From: Fratercula arctica
Lineage: Eukaryota > Chordata > Aves > Charadriiformes > Alcidae
DNA length: 64,000 nt
Reading direction: 5' to 3'
Assembly (NCBI GenBank): GCA_947846985.1
Contig: CANTUZ010000001.1
Coordinates: forward strand, 34,496,727 to 34,560,726
Made by a program: the position numbers and the translations under genes
The notes under the pieces: model-generated
What the model saw: only the letters and a program-made list of their open reading frames with translations
What the model was told of the DNA's origin: nothing
Database searches by the model: none
In this document: positions 52,624-64,000 of the stretch, piece after piece
Layout of the letters: each line of letters starts with the position of its first letter
Position numbering within the stretch: position 1 is the stretch's first letter

Positions 52624-55600
52624 TTAAATTCCTCAAACTTGTTCAACAGGGAAGATAGGGAAGGTGAAGATTTTTCTGCTGTCAGCGTGAAGGCCTCTGG
52701 GAGAAAGAAACTGGCAGCTCCCACCCAGAGATGTATGGTTGGGACTTCTCTTGGCTTGCAGAGACACAGAAGGAAAAAGCAGAGATGGGGAAATACCGTC
52801 TCTTCTCCTAACACCAGGGCTTGTCCCGAACAGAGATATCCCCCCTACACTGTCTTATCCCATCCTATTTTAAAGGTCAGCTACTCAGGATGGATCCTTC
52901 CTGGCGAACGCAGGATCTCCTGTTACATGTCCCATCCTCTCCTGTTTTGGCAAAGGGGTCCCAGGTCTGTCTATGACCGGGGATGTGCCCACGTTGGTGG
53001 CATGCCAGGGTCCCAGGGGAGGGCTCCTGCTGCCACCTGTGTCCTTTCCCAGCTGCAGGCAATACTGAGCCCTCAGCCACTACCAGGGACAGATAAATTC
53101 ATTTTCCATAAATAAGGTGCCTGAACTCGTTATGAGAAGGAGGCAGCAGCTAGAAGTCGGAGGAATCACCATTTGGAGACCCCTATCTCTTTCCCTCATC
53201 CTGTGGGCCAGACACTGCTGGTTGCTAGTTCAGATGCAGACCTTTGGGGGCCACCAGGTAGGCGAGATGCGTCCCACTGTCGGCCAGTTGTCATGAATTT
53301 GCACTTGCCTCCCCCACCGGTAGTCCATCAAGATGAAACCCAGTTACCACCCCAGCTCCTGTCCCCCCGCTTCCTCCTCCCCCAGTGATCCTGTTGGAGC
53401 CGTTTATCGAAGCAGATGAAAAACCCAACATGGGGAAGTAAAAAGAAAAAAGCACCCAAATGTGCTAGAGCCAAGGGACTGAACTGGACACATAGGCTGG
53501 GGACACCCTGGGGGGGACCCCATGCCAGGTCATCTGCTCCACAGCAACGTGCAGGGTCTCAGAGAGGCTCGGAGCCTGCCGTAAATCTAACTGAAGTACT
53601 CAGCCTGTTTTGAAATCCACCCACAGCCTTACTTTTTTACAAACTCAGGAAGAAAACGGCAAATTAATCCTTTTTTAAAAAGGATGAGTCGGTTCCTTGT
53701 CATTCTGCGCGCGGCTCAGGATATGATAGTTCCTGCTGCATAAATACAGATTGTTTCTTTTCACAGCGTCCCTTTCATCAGACTGCTAGGAAGGCCTGGA
53801 GGTTGTTAAAAAACGTGGAAGAAACTTGCTTCCCAATTAAGGTCAATCTCTTTTATCAGAGTCTTTGCATATAAACTTCACTTTCAGGAGGATTTCTATA
53901 AACTCCATCCCCGGCTCTGACAAATTGGGAGATGCCCAAATCTCCAAAGGAGCTGGAGAAGCGGCTGCCTTCTTTCCCGGCTCGCAGCGCAAAGCAGGGA
54001 TCTGATCTGTCATGATGACTGAGAACATGTCACAACAATCTGTTTGCGTTCTTCAGGAAAGAAAAACATCTTTCTCTCCCCGAGCTGTAAGCTAATTTGG
54101 CGGTTTTGCAAGCTGACATGCAACCTGATTAAAATGACCCCAGGCCAACAATTCTTCTTAGGCAACTCCACAATTAAAGTCTAGACCTATCTGTAGCCCA
54201 GCTTTTTTTTTTTTTTTTTTTTCTTTTTTTTCCCCCTTTCCTTCAAATCCCTTTTAGGGAGGAAAGAGTTCTGTGTTTTTATTTTTAAATCTACGTATTT
54301 GGAATTTTTCTTTTACACTTTGCTTCTACTATGGCAGAATGTGCTAAGGGGATCTATATTTTTTCACATTTTGAGCAGATGAAACTCGTACACAGAAGCC
54401 TCAGTTTCTTGCCTGCTGGAAAAATATACTGAATATCCAAGGAAATAATACATGAATAAACTCGAGGACTCTAAGAAATACCCAAGGCACTTTGTGGCCT
54501 ACATAAAGCTGCCCTCCGAGGTAAAGATGTTGTGCCCTCAATTTTCCAAAGTCAGTGGATATTTTTGTAATGACCATCGTACTACTACTCAAATCACTTT
54601 TTTGGCTTTTCGCAATTAGTTAAGCAGTGGGATCAGTTTATTAATCCGCCGAGTTTTTGTGAGTGCAGCAATTTGTCAAGCAGCAAGCAATGAAAAATAA
54701 ATGGGTGCCTTCTGGCAGGACGTTTGTCAGATGGTGAGCAACCTCTGAATTTCATTCAGTGTTTTGGGGAGACTTGGTGATTTGTCCATGAATGTTTTAA
54801 TGCCCATTTCTTTAAAAAATCACTGTCATGGTCATTCATCGGAGGTAAATCCAGAAGAGATTTCTGTTCTCCTTTCCTGACTTGGCTCAGCCTGGACCAT
54901 CGGCTGGTTCGTAGCTTGTCGTCTGGCTAAACTGATTGACAACTTGTGTTTCGCTAATGCTCTTCACAGTGTGATGAGATCCCCTGAAGGCCTTTATTTA
55001 TTAACTCAAATGATATATTTTTGAATTAGGTACTAAACTGAAGTAACTTGTGGACTAACTTTTCAGCATCGCTGAAATATGCTGTACGGCTGTGGTTATT
55101 TGACATCAAGCCAGGGTGGGAGGTTTCCTGGATGCAAGGGTGAGACGGTGGCAGGGAATGCTGGTGGCTTTATGCTGGGGACACACAGTAGGTTCTTGCT
55201 TGCCTGTCCCCAGCCCAGGTGGCTCATTGCCTTGGTGTTTTTCTAGCTGCTCGGGGGGGTTGAACACATGAGCTTTTTTTTTCACCTGATTGTGCGACCC
55301 TGACTTGACTTTATCCCTTGCGAGACTTTTCCTCTTGGTCCACTTTGAGAGGAATTTGCCTCCTGGCCCGTTCCTTTCTGCAGACATGGCTCCAGCTCAA
55401 AGATGGAAATTTCCCCTGAGGAGGTGCAGAAGATGTCTCCAGGGGGCACAAACCCATGGAAAGCTGGCTGGAGGCTGGATCCCAGATCCCAGCCAGGCTG
55501 AGCATCCCTTCCTACTCTCCCCGTGTCCCTGGAGAGCCCCTGGCCTGCCCTGCCATGCCCTGCTGTCTCCATCTCCCATGGAGCGTCACATCCCAGTCCC

Positions 55601-56037
55601 GGTCCAGCGTGGGAGATGATGGAGCCCACTCAGTGGGCATCCCTTTTGGGAATAATATCGCCTTTGGTGAATTTACACCAAGTGGGGAAGGACTCTCTCC
55701 CTGCCCCAGTTTGTCCCCAGCACCTCGTCCCTGCAGGAGCTGGGCTTTTTAGAAATTCGCAGCTTTTAGAAGCTTTTCAGAAATTTGCAGCTGAACCTTG
55801 TTGTAGTGGGTGTAAAGCAACCGCTGATTTCATGGCTGAGCCTCCTCCTACCCTGCACCAATGCCCAGGCTGGAAACCCCAGGAAAATAAGCAGCTACCT
55901 TAACCTGAGACCTCCTAAATTCCGCAAGACCGTGCGATTTTAGCATAATCCCCTCCCGCTCCGCTTTCACGGTGGGGGATGCTGGAGTCTCCTGGATCCT
56001 CTGTTTCCACTTATCACGGATGTTTCCCAAATCCCCC

Positions 56038-56345
56038 GCCTCTTCCAGCCCCGGTTTGGGTCCTGCCCCGGCCGCGGGTCCGCACCCCCATCTAGCGGCG
56101 GCCCCGCCGGAGCCGGCGGCAGCGGCCGGGGGATGCGGGGGTCCCGCCGGCGGCTTTGTGTGTCGTGCCCCCCCCCCCCCCCCCAGGTGTCAGGAACCAC
56201 ATCCATCCCTCTTCTCCAGCCGGGACTTGTCGAAGGGTTGGTTTAAAATAAAGCAAACTTCGACTGGAAGGAGCCCTACGGAAAGATCTCCCCCCCTACA
56301 GCGGGTACGCCGGAGGGCGGCGGATGGGGTCGGGGTAAACGCTCT
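56038..56345. promoter_or_regulatory. CpG-dense patch without a recognised gene
   Basis: About 300 bases are rich in CG dinucleotides (for example ccccggccgcgggtccgcac and gtcccgccggcggctttg), interrupted by a C17 run at 56168-56184. No promoter motif or exon could be recognised. In birds such patches often mark promoters or hypomethylated enhancers. It lies about 12.7 kb upstream of the CNMD start and next to an AT-rich block. Confidence 0.5.
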
Positions 56346-57110
56346 CGGGGACCAAACGCGCTTTTGGATTAGCAGATGCACTTTGATTAATTTGTGTATG
56401 AGCTCCTAATGACAATGCGGCCTGCCAGGGCGCAGCTTCGCCACAGAGCTGGCACCAGCTGCAGGCTCCAGCGCAGCTACGGGCGGAGGCAGATTCTTTT
56501 CGCTATCTATCTCGTTCATCATCATCGCTTCCAGTCCAATTTTGTTCACGCCTTACATTTTGATTGTCTTGGATTAAACATTACCAGAGGAAATAATACT
56601 AATAGCCTTTCACAGCGAAAAAATCAACTTCTAAGGCATTTGTTATGGAAAGGATTATAATAAATTAAATGCTTAAACTAGCACTGTGCAAGCATTTTTG
56701 TCTTGGATCAAAATGTTTGCACTGGCTGTTTAAACATTTAATTTATTATAATGAGAAATATCATTGTAAAAATAAGCATGTTAATTAAACTTGAGTTTTG
56801 CAAATGTGAGTCATCCCATGTGGACACAGTATAATGAATATAGACAGGTAGAGTCTGCATGCCCTTTTTTTTTTTCTCATTAAGAAAATGAACATTTACA
56901 TCTTTAAACCCTGCAGCTATTAGTTATTTTTAATGATGAACTGTGTTGCCATTTCAAAGTTAAGCTCTTATATGATGCAATCAGATGTTGCTAGGTCAGG
57001 GAAGAACTTTGCTAATTAAGTTGCAGAGAAGTTCTTTGCCACAGATAATTGATTAAAGTTGTTCCATGGACAATCAGTTTACGCAGTTAAAAAAATAAAA
57101 ATAAATAACT
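56346..57110. other. AT-rich putative regulatory block containing a hairpin
   Basis: Repeat-free AT-rich sequence with many TAAT cores, a TTTGCAAATG octamer-like site (56798-56807) and an AP-1-like TGAGTCAT (56808-56815). Its sharp boundary with the CpG patch and lack of transposons suggest constraint. Function is inferred, not shown. Confidence 0.4.
56654..56752. repeat. Long imperfect inverted repeat (hairpin)
   Basis: The left arm starting at 56654 (attataataaattaaatg, then cttaaac, then agcactgtgcaagcatttt) pairs with the right arm ending at 56752. The outer 18 bases are perfectly complementary. The next 26 or so pair with a few mismatches and one or two bulges. The loop is about 10 bases around 56699-56708 (tgtcttggat). 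Both strands can form it. It has the size of a microRNA precursor or of a palindromic miniature element. Confidence 0.85.
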
Positions 57111-59873
57111 TCTGAGAAAACCTGGGTCACATCAGGGTGGTAAAACAAAGCAGAACCCCAGCCATCCCGGGGCCCAAAGTGGCCATGAATGTGAAAGTGG
57201 TAGACAGAACCTCTTTGTTATCATCTGACAGAGGAGCGAGGGACTGTGGGGACCTTTGCAAAAGCGATTTGGCTAGTGGTGGTTTGCTGCTGGTGTGGGC
57301 GAGAAGGGATGGAGGCAGGTTACTCTTTCCCTTCCAACTGAAGTGATTGGAAGCAATTTTTCTGCCTTCCCATGCCACCAGTCTCTGGTACATCCAGCTG
57401 GTCTTAGCCAGGGATTCATCCTATATGACAGGTTGTATGCTGATATGTAAACAAAAACCTCTTGGGTTTACTCCCAGCTCTCTCAGAGATGTGTTGTCTG
57501 GCCTTGAACATGTTTCTTTACCTCCTGGGTGTTCATAAAACTCTCTGAGCTATGGCCCTGCGAAGGGTAGAGGTAGTGCTACTCTGTTTTAATTAGCATC
57601 CTGCCAAGCGGTGTGTTAGGAGGCATCTCAGGTCTCTCGTTATCATGCGTTACTCAAACAGGCAAAGGTCGCAGCAGGCTGCCAGCCCTGCCTGAAGCCC
57701 ATTCCTGAAGTGGTCTAGCCCCCAAGGGAGGGAGGAGGAGTGTCTTTGGTGCAGCAGTGAAACTGAACTCTGGGGAAGGAGGAGACCTCAGTGAATTATT
57801 ATCCATAAGCAAAGAGCTGGGGATGGGATGTGCCCCCGCTCAAGGGTCACACGTCAAATGCACTGTTGTCCCACATGCAGACACTCAGGCAGTAACAAAT
57901 TTCTAGGCAAAAGCAATTTTAAGATCTTGATCTGTGGAGGTGCCTCTTCATGCTATTCTCTACCTAGTCATCCAGTAAACCTACTTTCAGTGTCTTCTGT
58001 AGGATTTTTGGAAGGTCAGGATTCTTGAATTTCTTCCAAATCCAGTGGACATGTTTTGAATGAAAAGAGAGGATGAATTAAGCTGAGCATCCTCTGTACA
58101 TAAATGAAATTGGTTATTTTACTGGGGATTGTCCTCCAAAACCATTGTGTGTTTGTAGTCTCTAGACAGCTTAGTCCCACCACTTGTGGGTCCCTCTCTC
58201 CTGTCCCCCCAAACTCCCTGCTTTCTTTGTATTCCTCCCACTGTGAGTGGGAAGGAGAAGAGTTTTCCAGGTGAAGAGAAGAAGCTGTTGCCTGTTCCTC
58301 TTTTCTTTGTGTCTCTCTGTCCCTCGGATGGGGGTGTTTACAGAGTTGTTCATCATCATGGCCTCTGCTGAACTCCCTCAAAACTCCCTTCTTCTTGCAG
58401 GAGCAGATTCAAGTTATCCCTGGGCCATTTTGCTTTAACCATAAGGAGCATTTCTACACAGACCATGAGCCCATGGAGAAAGGGAGGTCTTGTCTGCAGG
58501 GCCCTTTGGGCTGGTCATTGTTTGGTGCCCTTCTCCACCCCAAGGGGATGGAGCACATGGCTGGGGTTACAGTGACTGTCTGCAGAGCAGCCAACGCAGG
58601 CAGGGCCAGGAGGCTACAGTTAGCACACAGGTGGGTGAAGAGTCCCAGGAGCTGGGCTACGAGGGTGGGCAGAGGCTGCCTGGCAGAGAGTTGCAGGGAA
58701 AAATGTCATTTCTTGCACCCAGCTTTGGACCGTCCAACCCAAGACCTTGGGAAGCTGTGAAAGTGTAGGTGCCCAGCTGTCTGTGGTGGGCGCAGAGGCT
58801 GTTCCCACTGCATGTCCACTTTAGATCTGGAAGAAAGCCTAGAGGTGATTTTGCCCTGGTGGGAACGGGGAGCTCTTGCAGACACCTGTGTGCTCATGGC
58901 AGGGCAGAAATGCCCAAATCTCATGGCACCCAGATAACCCAGAGGACCAGTGTGACCATAAAACCTTATTGCTGAGGCCCAATACCTTGACTGACGAAGC
59001 ACTTGTAAAATGTGAGTCAACTGTTTCATGGCTGGAGGTAGCTGGAAAGTGGACGTTGTGTTGGGATCTGAAGTGGTCAGCTGGGGGGGGAGAACAGGTA
59101 GGAGACAGCCTCCACGTCTGGCCTCCATCACATTCACCCTGCGCAGATTAAGGCAATGGAGCTCAAGTGGGCTTGGAACGGAGATCTACCTTCAAATCTG
59201 AAAGATGGACTTACCACAGAAACGTCTGCATCTTTGAACAACACCTGACTATAGCACCATCCAGGGTTGCCTTCCTACCTCGTGTGTGGGGCTGGTAGGT
59301 CCTCCTTACTCAAGCAGCACTGTCAGGGCACATCATCTGGCTGCCCACTGTTGCAGGAGCTGACTGGCAACTGGGCTTTGCCGCTGCAGGCTAAAATGGG
59401 TGCTCATGCCCGTGACCCCGAGGATGCTCATGCCCACTCAAAAATAACTAATAATTACCAACTGAATGAACCCGCTGGCTTCCCACAGCCAGGCTAAGTC
59501 ACTGCTTTTCCCAACTTGGTGGCCATCTGCTCCCTTTCCAATTTATCTCCTGGGATTTTAATCCTCCCCAGGCCTGTGGTGTGGCGGGGCACCTACTGAA
59601 GCCAGCTGCCCTCCTGATCCCTGCATCTCTCCCCGCCTGCGGCCGAGTGACTGGCTCCCTGTAAACTCTCCCAACATGGTTAATGTTGGATGGGTGGCAT
59701 GTCCCAGGAGCCCTGAGAGTGGTGGGGATCCCACTGCCACTGGCATTGTGGGTATGAGGGCAAAACCAGCTTTTTGCATCCATGGGGAAGGACAGGCAAG
59801 CGGAGGGATCCCTATCACTGCTTAAGGAGGGGAAAACCCAACTCCAGGGAGCTTCTCTAAAGCATCCTCTTAA
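57111..59873. other. Intergenic sequence, nothing recognised
   Basis: Unique, moderately GC-rich sequence. No transposon, RNA gene or exon recognised. Open frames are short and overlapping on both strands, as expected by chance. Confidence 0.6.
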
Positions 59874-59878
59874 ATAAG

Positions 59879-60360
59879 TGTCATGGATTAACCCCAGCCG
59901 GCAACTAGAACCACACCTCCCCCCCCCCTTTTCCCCCTCAGAAGGGTGCAGGGAACAGGGGAAAAAAAAGGGGGAAAGGGAGGAAAAAATCCCTTGTGGG
60001 TTGAGTTAAAGACAGTTTAATAGAAACAACAACAGAAAAGGAAAAATAATAATAATAATAATAACAACAACAATAATAATAATGACACTGTTCACTCTCA
60101 CCGCCCAGTAAATAGGCACCATCCCGAGCAGTGATCGTGGATTCCCGCCTGCTGGCTAACCTCCATTTATATACTGAGCATGACACCTATGGGATGGAAT
60201 ATTTCATTGGCCAGTCTATGCTTCTATGGGAAGCTGAAAAAAGTCCTTGAATAGTGTAAACATCACTTAGCAACAACTAAAACCAATAGGTATTATTGGC
60301 ATTCCTTTCACAGCCATCACTAGAAAGAAAATTAACTCTTTCCCAAATGAAACCAGGACA
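59879..60360 (-). mobile_element. Solo LTR of an avian endogenous retrovirus, 5-bp target duplication
   Basis: 482 bases bounded by TG...CA and flanked by the direct repeat ATAAG at 59874-59878 and 60361-60365. In sense (minus) orientation it has a TATA box (TATATAAA, plus coordinates 60166-60173) and an ATTAAA polyadenylation signal (60016-60021) about 145 bases downstream, the order expected of U3-R-U5. A (AAT/AAC)n microsatellite (60046-60083) has expanded between them. There is no internal viral sequence on either side, so it is a recombined solo LTR. A 5-bp duplication suits the ERVL-like class. The family resembles LTRs common in non-galliform birds, from memory. Confidence 0.88.
60046..60083. 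repeat. (AAT)n/(AAC)n microsatellite inside the LTR
   Basis: Six AAT units, three AAC units, then four AAT units. It arose after or with the LTR insertion and is likely variable between individuals. Confidence 0.93.
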
Positions 60361-60365
60361 ATAAG

Positions 60366-60919
60366 GAAGGCTTGAAGAGCTTGGCATATATGGTGGGAAG
60401 TAATGCTTGCTTCTCCCCAGCTACCAGTCCACGTTCTTCAGCCTAAATTTGGGCTTAGGTGACATTTGGGGAGTGAGCTGTCATTATCACTAGTGATGCC
60501 AAGCCTTCAAAACATTCAAAAGGCATTAGGTTCCTCCTTGTCCAACTTTGACATTGTCTAGAAACCTCCAGAGGTTTTACATTATGTATAGGCCGATCTA
60601 CTTGTTGGCTGCTGCCCAAAAGCACAGTCCCGCCTTCTTCCCAGGCCCTGGGGGCCTCCTTCCTTTTTGCTCCCTCCCTGACAGTGTCTGATAATTGCCT
60701 GATCCCTGGTTGAGCTAAACCTGCAGAACTCTACCCAGTTGTGGTGCTTCTGTACATCAGCCCTTGGGCAGATGACTTTTCTGGGTGCTGGTGGCAAAGG
60801 AGTGATGGGAATGTGAAGCTGGAGATGGAGAGAAGGGTGGACCATTCCTTTGGTGACAGTGCACCCACCTGAATTTCTGTATCCACAACATGTGTGTCCA
60901 TGTCCAGACATCGGGGTGT
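60366..60919. other. Intergenic sequence, nothing recognised
   Basis: Unique sequence between the solo LTR and a CR1 copy. No exon seen. Confidence 0.6.
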
Positions 60920-61394
60920 TGGAGCGTGTCCAAAGAAGGTCAACGAAGCTGGTGAAGGGTCTAGAGCACAAGTCTTAGAAGGAGCGGATGAGGGAACTGG
61001 GGTTGTTTTGCTCAGGGGAGGAACCTGAAGGAAAAGGAAGCTTGGGGAGACCTTATTGCTCTCTGCAAATACCTGGAAGAAGGTTGTAGCGATGTCGGTG
61101 TTAGTGTCTTCTCCCAAGTAAAAAGTGATAGGACAAGAGGGAACAGCCTCAAGATGCACAAGGGGAGGTTTAGGATGGATATTAGGAAAAATTTCTTCAC
61201 CGAAGGGGTTGTCAAGCATTGGAACAGGCTGCCCAGGGAAGTGGTGGAGTCACCATCCCTGGAGGTATTTAAAAGACCTGTAGATGTGGTGCTTAGGGAC
61301 GTGGTTTAGTGGTGGACTTGTCAGTGCTAGGTTAACAGTTGAACTTGATGACCTTAAAGGTTTTTTCCAGCATAAACGATTCTATGATTCTATG
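60920..61394 (+). mobile_element. CR1 3' fragment, plus orientation
   Basis: Begins 'gagcgtgtccaaagaaggtc', runs through 'gataggacaagagggaacag' and 'aacaggctgcccagggaagt' and ends 'gattctatgattctatg'. A relatively well-kept 475-base copy of a subfamily different from the copy at 36385 (its ending is 'ccagcataaacgattctatg'). Confidence 0.95.
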
Positions 61395-61959
61395 TGTAAG
61401 GCAGGTGCTTAATCTGCTGTCACGTACAATGACAAGGTAGTCAATGCAGTTATGGGAGACTAGAGGGTGATTTTGCTCAGTGAACGAAGATGCCCACTGT
61501 GAGGTGAGCCAGACAGCCCTCTAGACCCCCCTGATGAGTCCTCCTTGTCCACCACAGGAACATAGATGCCTACCGTGCATGTAGATACCGACCCATTGGC
61601 CACAAAAGGCACATCCATCTGAATCTTCAGCTAAATCCCACCCTGGTCTCTCTGCCTTCAGGGCCTGGTACAGGCAACGAGCATTTCTCATATGCATTAA
61701 CAGGATTAAACCCCCACCCCAGAGGTCACAGCCATCTCCACATACAAGCATGAGTGCTGCCACCTCATTTTATTAGAAGTCCTGCATCTAGAGCACACAC
61801 TGCAGAAACCAGAATTAGGCACCTCACAGTGGTGTTTGACTCATTAACATAAAACATCCTTGAAAGCATTCAAGAGGCACAGGAGAGATGAGCATGTCAG
61901 TGCTTTTTTTGTCTAAAGAGCCACAGAAGGCATCTCTGGGATCTTCTTTTCTTGGTGTG

Positions 61960-62640
61960 TGTGGTGGGTTGACCTTGGTCAGCAGCCAGACCCCCACCCA
62001 GCTGCTTGCTCACTCCTTGTTCTCAACAGGATAGGGGGAGAAAATTGGATGAAAAAGCTCATGGGTCAAGATAAATATAGAGAGATCATTTACCCGTTAC
62101 TGTCACAGGCAAAACAGACTCGACTTTGGGAAAATGAATTTAATTTATTAACAATTACAACAGATTTGGATATCTGCCCAAGGTCTCCGGGGTGGCAGCT
62201 GCAAGCCCACAGTCCCAGAAGATGTCTGGGGCACTCAGGAGGTGAGGCATTTCATGGCTGTGCTGCTGTAGCATCACTCCTGTGTGTCCTGGGTAGGTCT
62301 TCATGGCTGTGCAGATACACCTGCAAGAGAGGCTGTGGCAATTACCCACTTCTGTGTTTTAGTCCTCTCCCTTGATGCCAAAGAAATTGCGCATTGGCAC
62401 CTGGTTGTGATTCTGCTGGTCTCCAAGGGCCTGGCTTGATGGTACTGGTGCTACTAGGTATCTTCACCTCCATCTAAATGGTGGTGGTACAGCTCCCTCA
62501 TTTTGCCACACTGTCAGCGTGCTCAGATCAGATGCTCTCACGGCAATTGCTAACAGCAAACTACCTGGCAGTGTTTGAAAGCACGTGGGGTGAGACTGCT
62601 TTCACTAGTTGTTGGATGTCCACAGTGCAACCGCCAACAG
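61960..62640 (-). mobile_element. Second endogenous retrovirus LTR fragment, different family
   Basis: The left edge, TGTGGTGGGTTGACCTTGG, and then 'gggagaaaattggatgaaaa', 'ggcaaaacagactcgacttt' and 'aatgaatttaatttatta' match, from memory, a common avian LTR in reverse orientation. A minus-strand AATAAA (62144-62149) fits its polyadenylation signal. Beyond about 62200 the similarity is vague. The far end and any target duplication were not found, so the right limit is a guess. Confidence 0.6.
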
Positions 62641-64000
62641 CCACTGCAGGCTGCGTCTAGGCAGGGATGGGGAACTTCTCAGTGCAACACACCAGACCTA
62701 TTTTAGCTGGCTGGTTCAGGAGGAGACGACTGGTCTCTTAAAAGTGCCTATTTTTCTCCACTGACTGTGAAGGGAGCTGAGGGTGCTTTGCTCCATCGTA
62801 GGTGACTACCAGAGACTGCTGCAGGAGCAGGCTCAAGCTCAGTGTTAGGGCTTGTGTGATCTCCAGCTGCTTGTAGCCAGTTTGGGCTGGGGAACTAATG
62901 CCAGCTCAGTGTACGAGTGCTGTGTCCAGTCCCGTGCACCTACTCCCGCTCCCCACCTCTGCCCTCCCAGCCAGGGAAAGGCAGGCAGGAGAGGGCAGCT
63001 CTCCACCAAAGAGAGGTTGTGTGGCCACGCGGTCTCTTCCCCAGCACGTGACACAGGGCTGATGCCACACCACGCTTGGCAAATAAATGGAATTTACTTG
63101 ATAGGTCTGCATTAATTTCTGAAGTATGTTAGCAAAAGTCTCAGTTATGTTAATTGAAAAATAAAAGATAAAAAAAAAATTAGGACATACACAGTGAAAC
63201 ATCATTGATGAAGCAAACACCTGCTTCAGGGGCCCCTGCCCAGGAGCTAAGCCTTGGGCTCTCCTCTCCGCTCATCTGCATTTTGGATGATGTGTGATGT
63301 TAACTGATGGAGCTTGGGGATTTCCCTCACCTAATTTTAGGAGTCTAAAAGTTAAAGGAGTCTGGGCTGCTGCCCCTTGCCCTTACAGGCAAAGGGGAGA
63401 TCAGGAGCTTCAGCGGTGCACCTGAGCTGTCCCCATTGCCTGTCCCCAAGCCAAGATGAGATGCTCTCAGAAGAGGTCCATACCTTACCATTACTCCCTG
63501 CAAAGTGACTGGCTCAGATTTAAATGCTAAGCTTTTTATCCTGGTGGATGAATCCCACATTTTACTGGCAGCCCATAGGACCCCAGAACAGACAGATCCT
63601 AGACCCTGACAAGACTGTAGCTGCTTGCTGCTGAAAGCTGCTTTGAGAACGGGAATCGGTGACTTTATTTCCCCCCCCCATTTCAAGACTGCCTCACTCT
63701 GGGGTGGCCCCAACTCCTGGTTAGGCAGCGAGGAGCATTGACCCACCCACAGAAGCGCACAGGCTCTGTTGCAGGCAGTGAATTCGGCACCTCAACCCAA
63801 AGCGAGGAACTGCCCTTCGGATGTGGTTGCCTCCCGCAAACCTCCCCCAGGAGATCCTAGGACCTGCTGCCGAGATCTTGCAGTATGTCACCCAGGCATT
63901 CAAACCACATGGGGAAGAACCATCTTATGAGACTGCCCTACTTTTTTTTTGACGGAGAGCCTTTCCCTCCCCGCGTTCGGAGTTATGACTAATTACTTCA
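62641..64000. other. Intergenic sequence to the window edge, nothing recognised
   Basis: Unique sequence with an A-rich run at about 63170-63180 and a C8 run at 63671. No gene or transposon recognised. In other vertebrates the next gene beyond CNMD is PCDH8; no protocadherin coding sequence is seen here. Confidence 0.55.

Larger units (their letters stand above)
43691..56030. other. Intergenic region upstream of CNMD, first part
   Basis: No gene recognised. Contents: a CR1 fragment (44415-44862), poly-A (52602-52623) and poly-T (54203-54222) runs, and long unique stretches. Several unique blocks (about 45380-45710, 46840-47260, 52230-52430, 53640-54130, 54260-55100) have balanced, repeat-free, TAAT- and AT-rich sequence of the kind common in conserved noncoding elements, but this is only an impression. 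Open frames up to 266 codons (minus 49621-50421) show no domain. Confidence 0.6.

Overview
The window is eukaryotic nuclear DNA from a bird. It carries many 5'-truncated CR1 LINE fragments with the typical 3' end (repeats of ATTCTATG), two LTRs of types I recall from non-galliform birds, and genes split into short exons by long AT-rich introns. Two genes are recognisable. They are the vertebrate 13q14-type neighbours SUGT1 (plus strand, entering from the left edge) and CNMD, also called LECT1 or chondromodulin-1 (minus strand). They point tail to tail.

Layout. 1-5521: a CR1 reverse-transcriptase fragment and an inferred SUGT1 intron. 5522-22496: the last eight coding exons of SUGT1, covering the end of the TPR-CS linker, the CS domain and the SGS domain; the TPR exons lie left of the window. 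22497 to about 22940: SUGT1 3'UTR with an AATAAA signal. About 22940-29440: spacer between the convergent genes. 29445-43342: all seven coding exons of CNMD, which join in frame to a 344-residue protein. About 42120-43640: GC-rich, CpG-dense promoter, first exon and first intron, the intron packed with a pentamer-based satellite. 43700-64000: no recognisable protein-coding gene; it holds CR1 fragments, a CpG-dense patch beside an AT-rich block with a large hairpin, one solo LTR with a 5-bp target duplication and one further LTR fragment.

SUGT1 is a widely expressed HSP90 co-chaperone and CNMD is a cartilage-type anti-angiogenic membrane protein. Nothing in the sequence links their functions; they are simply conserved neighbours.

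The items most worth a second look are: the roughly 99-nt imperfect hairpin at 56654-56752 in what looks like a regulatory block; the GGGAY-type pentamer array with a register that is almost always a multiple of five in CNMD intron 1, which is strongly G-quadruplex prone on the transcript strand; and a broken, unidentified membrane-protein-like coding fragment ending 33 bases before CNMD exon 5. All exon boundaries were read by eye from splice sites and reading frame and from memory of the human proteins; no database search was run.
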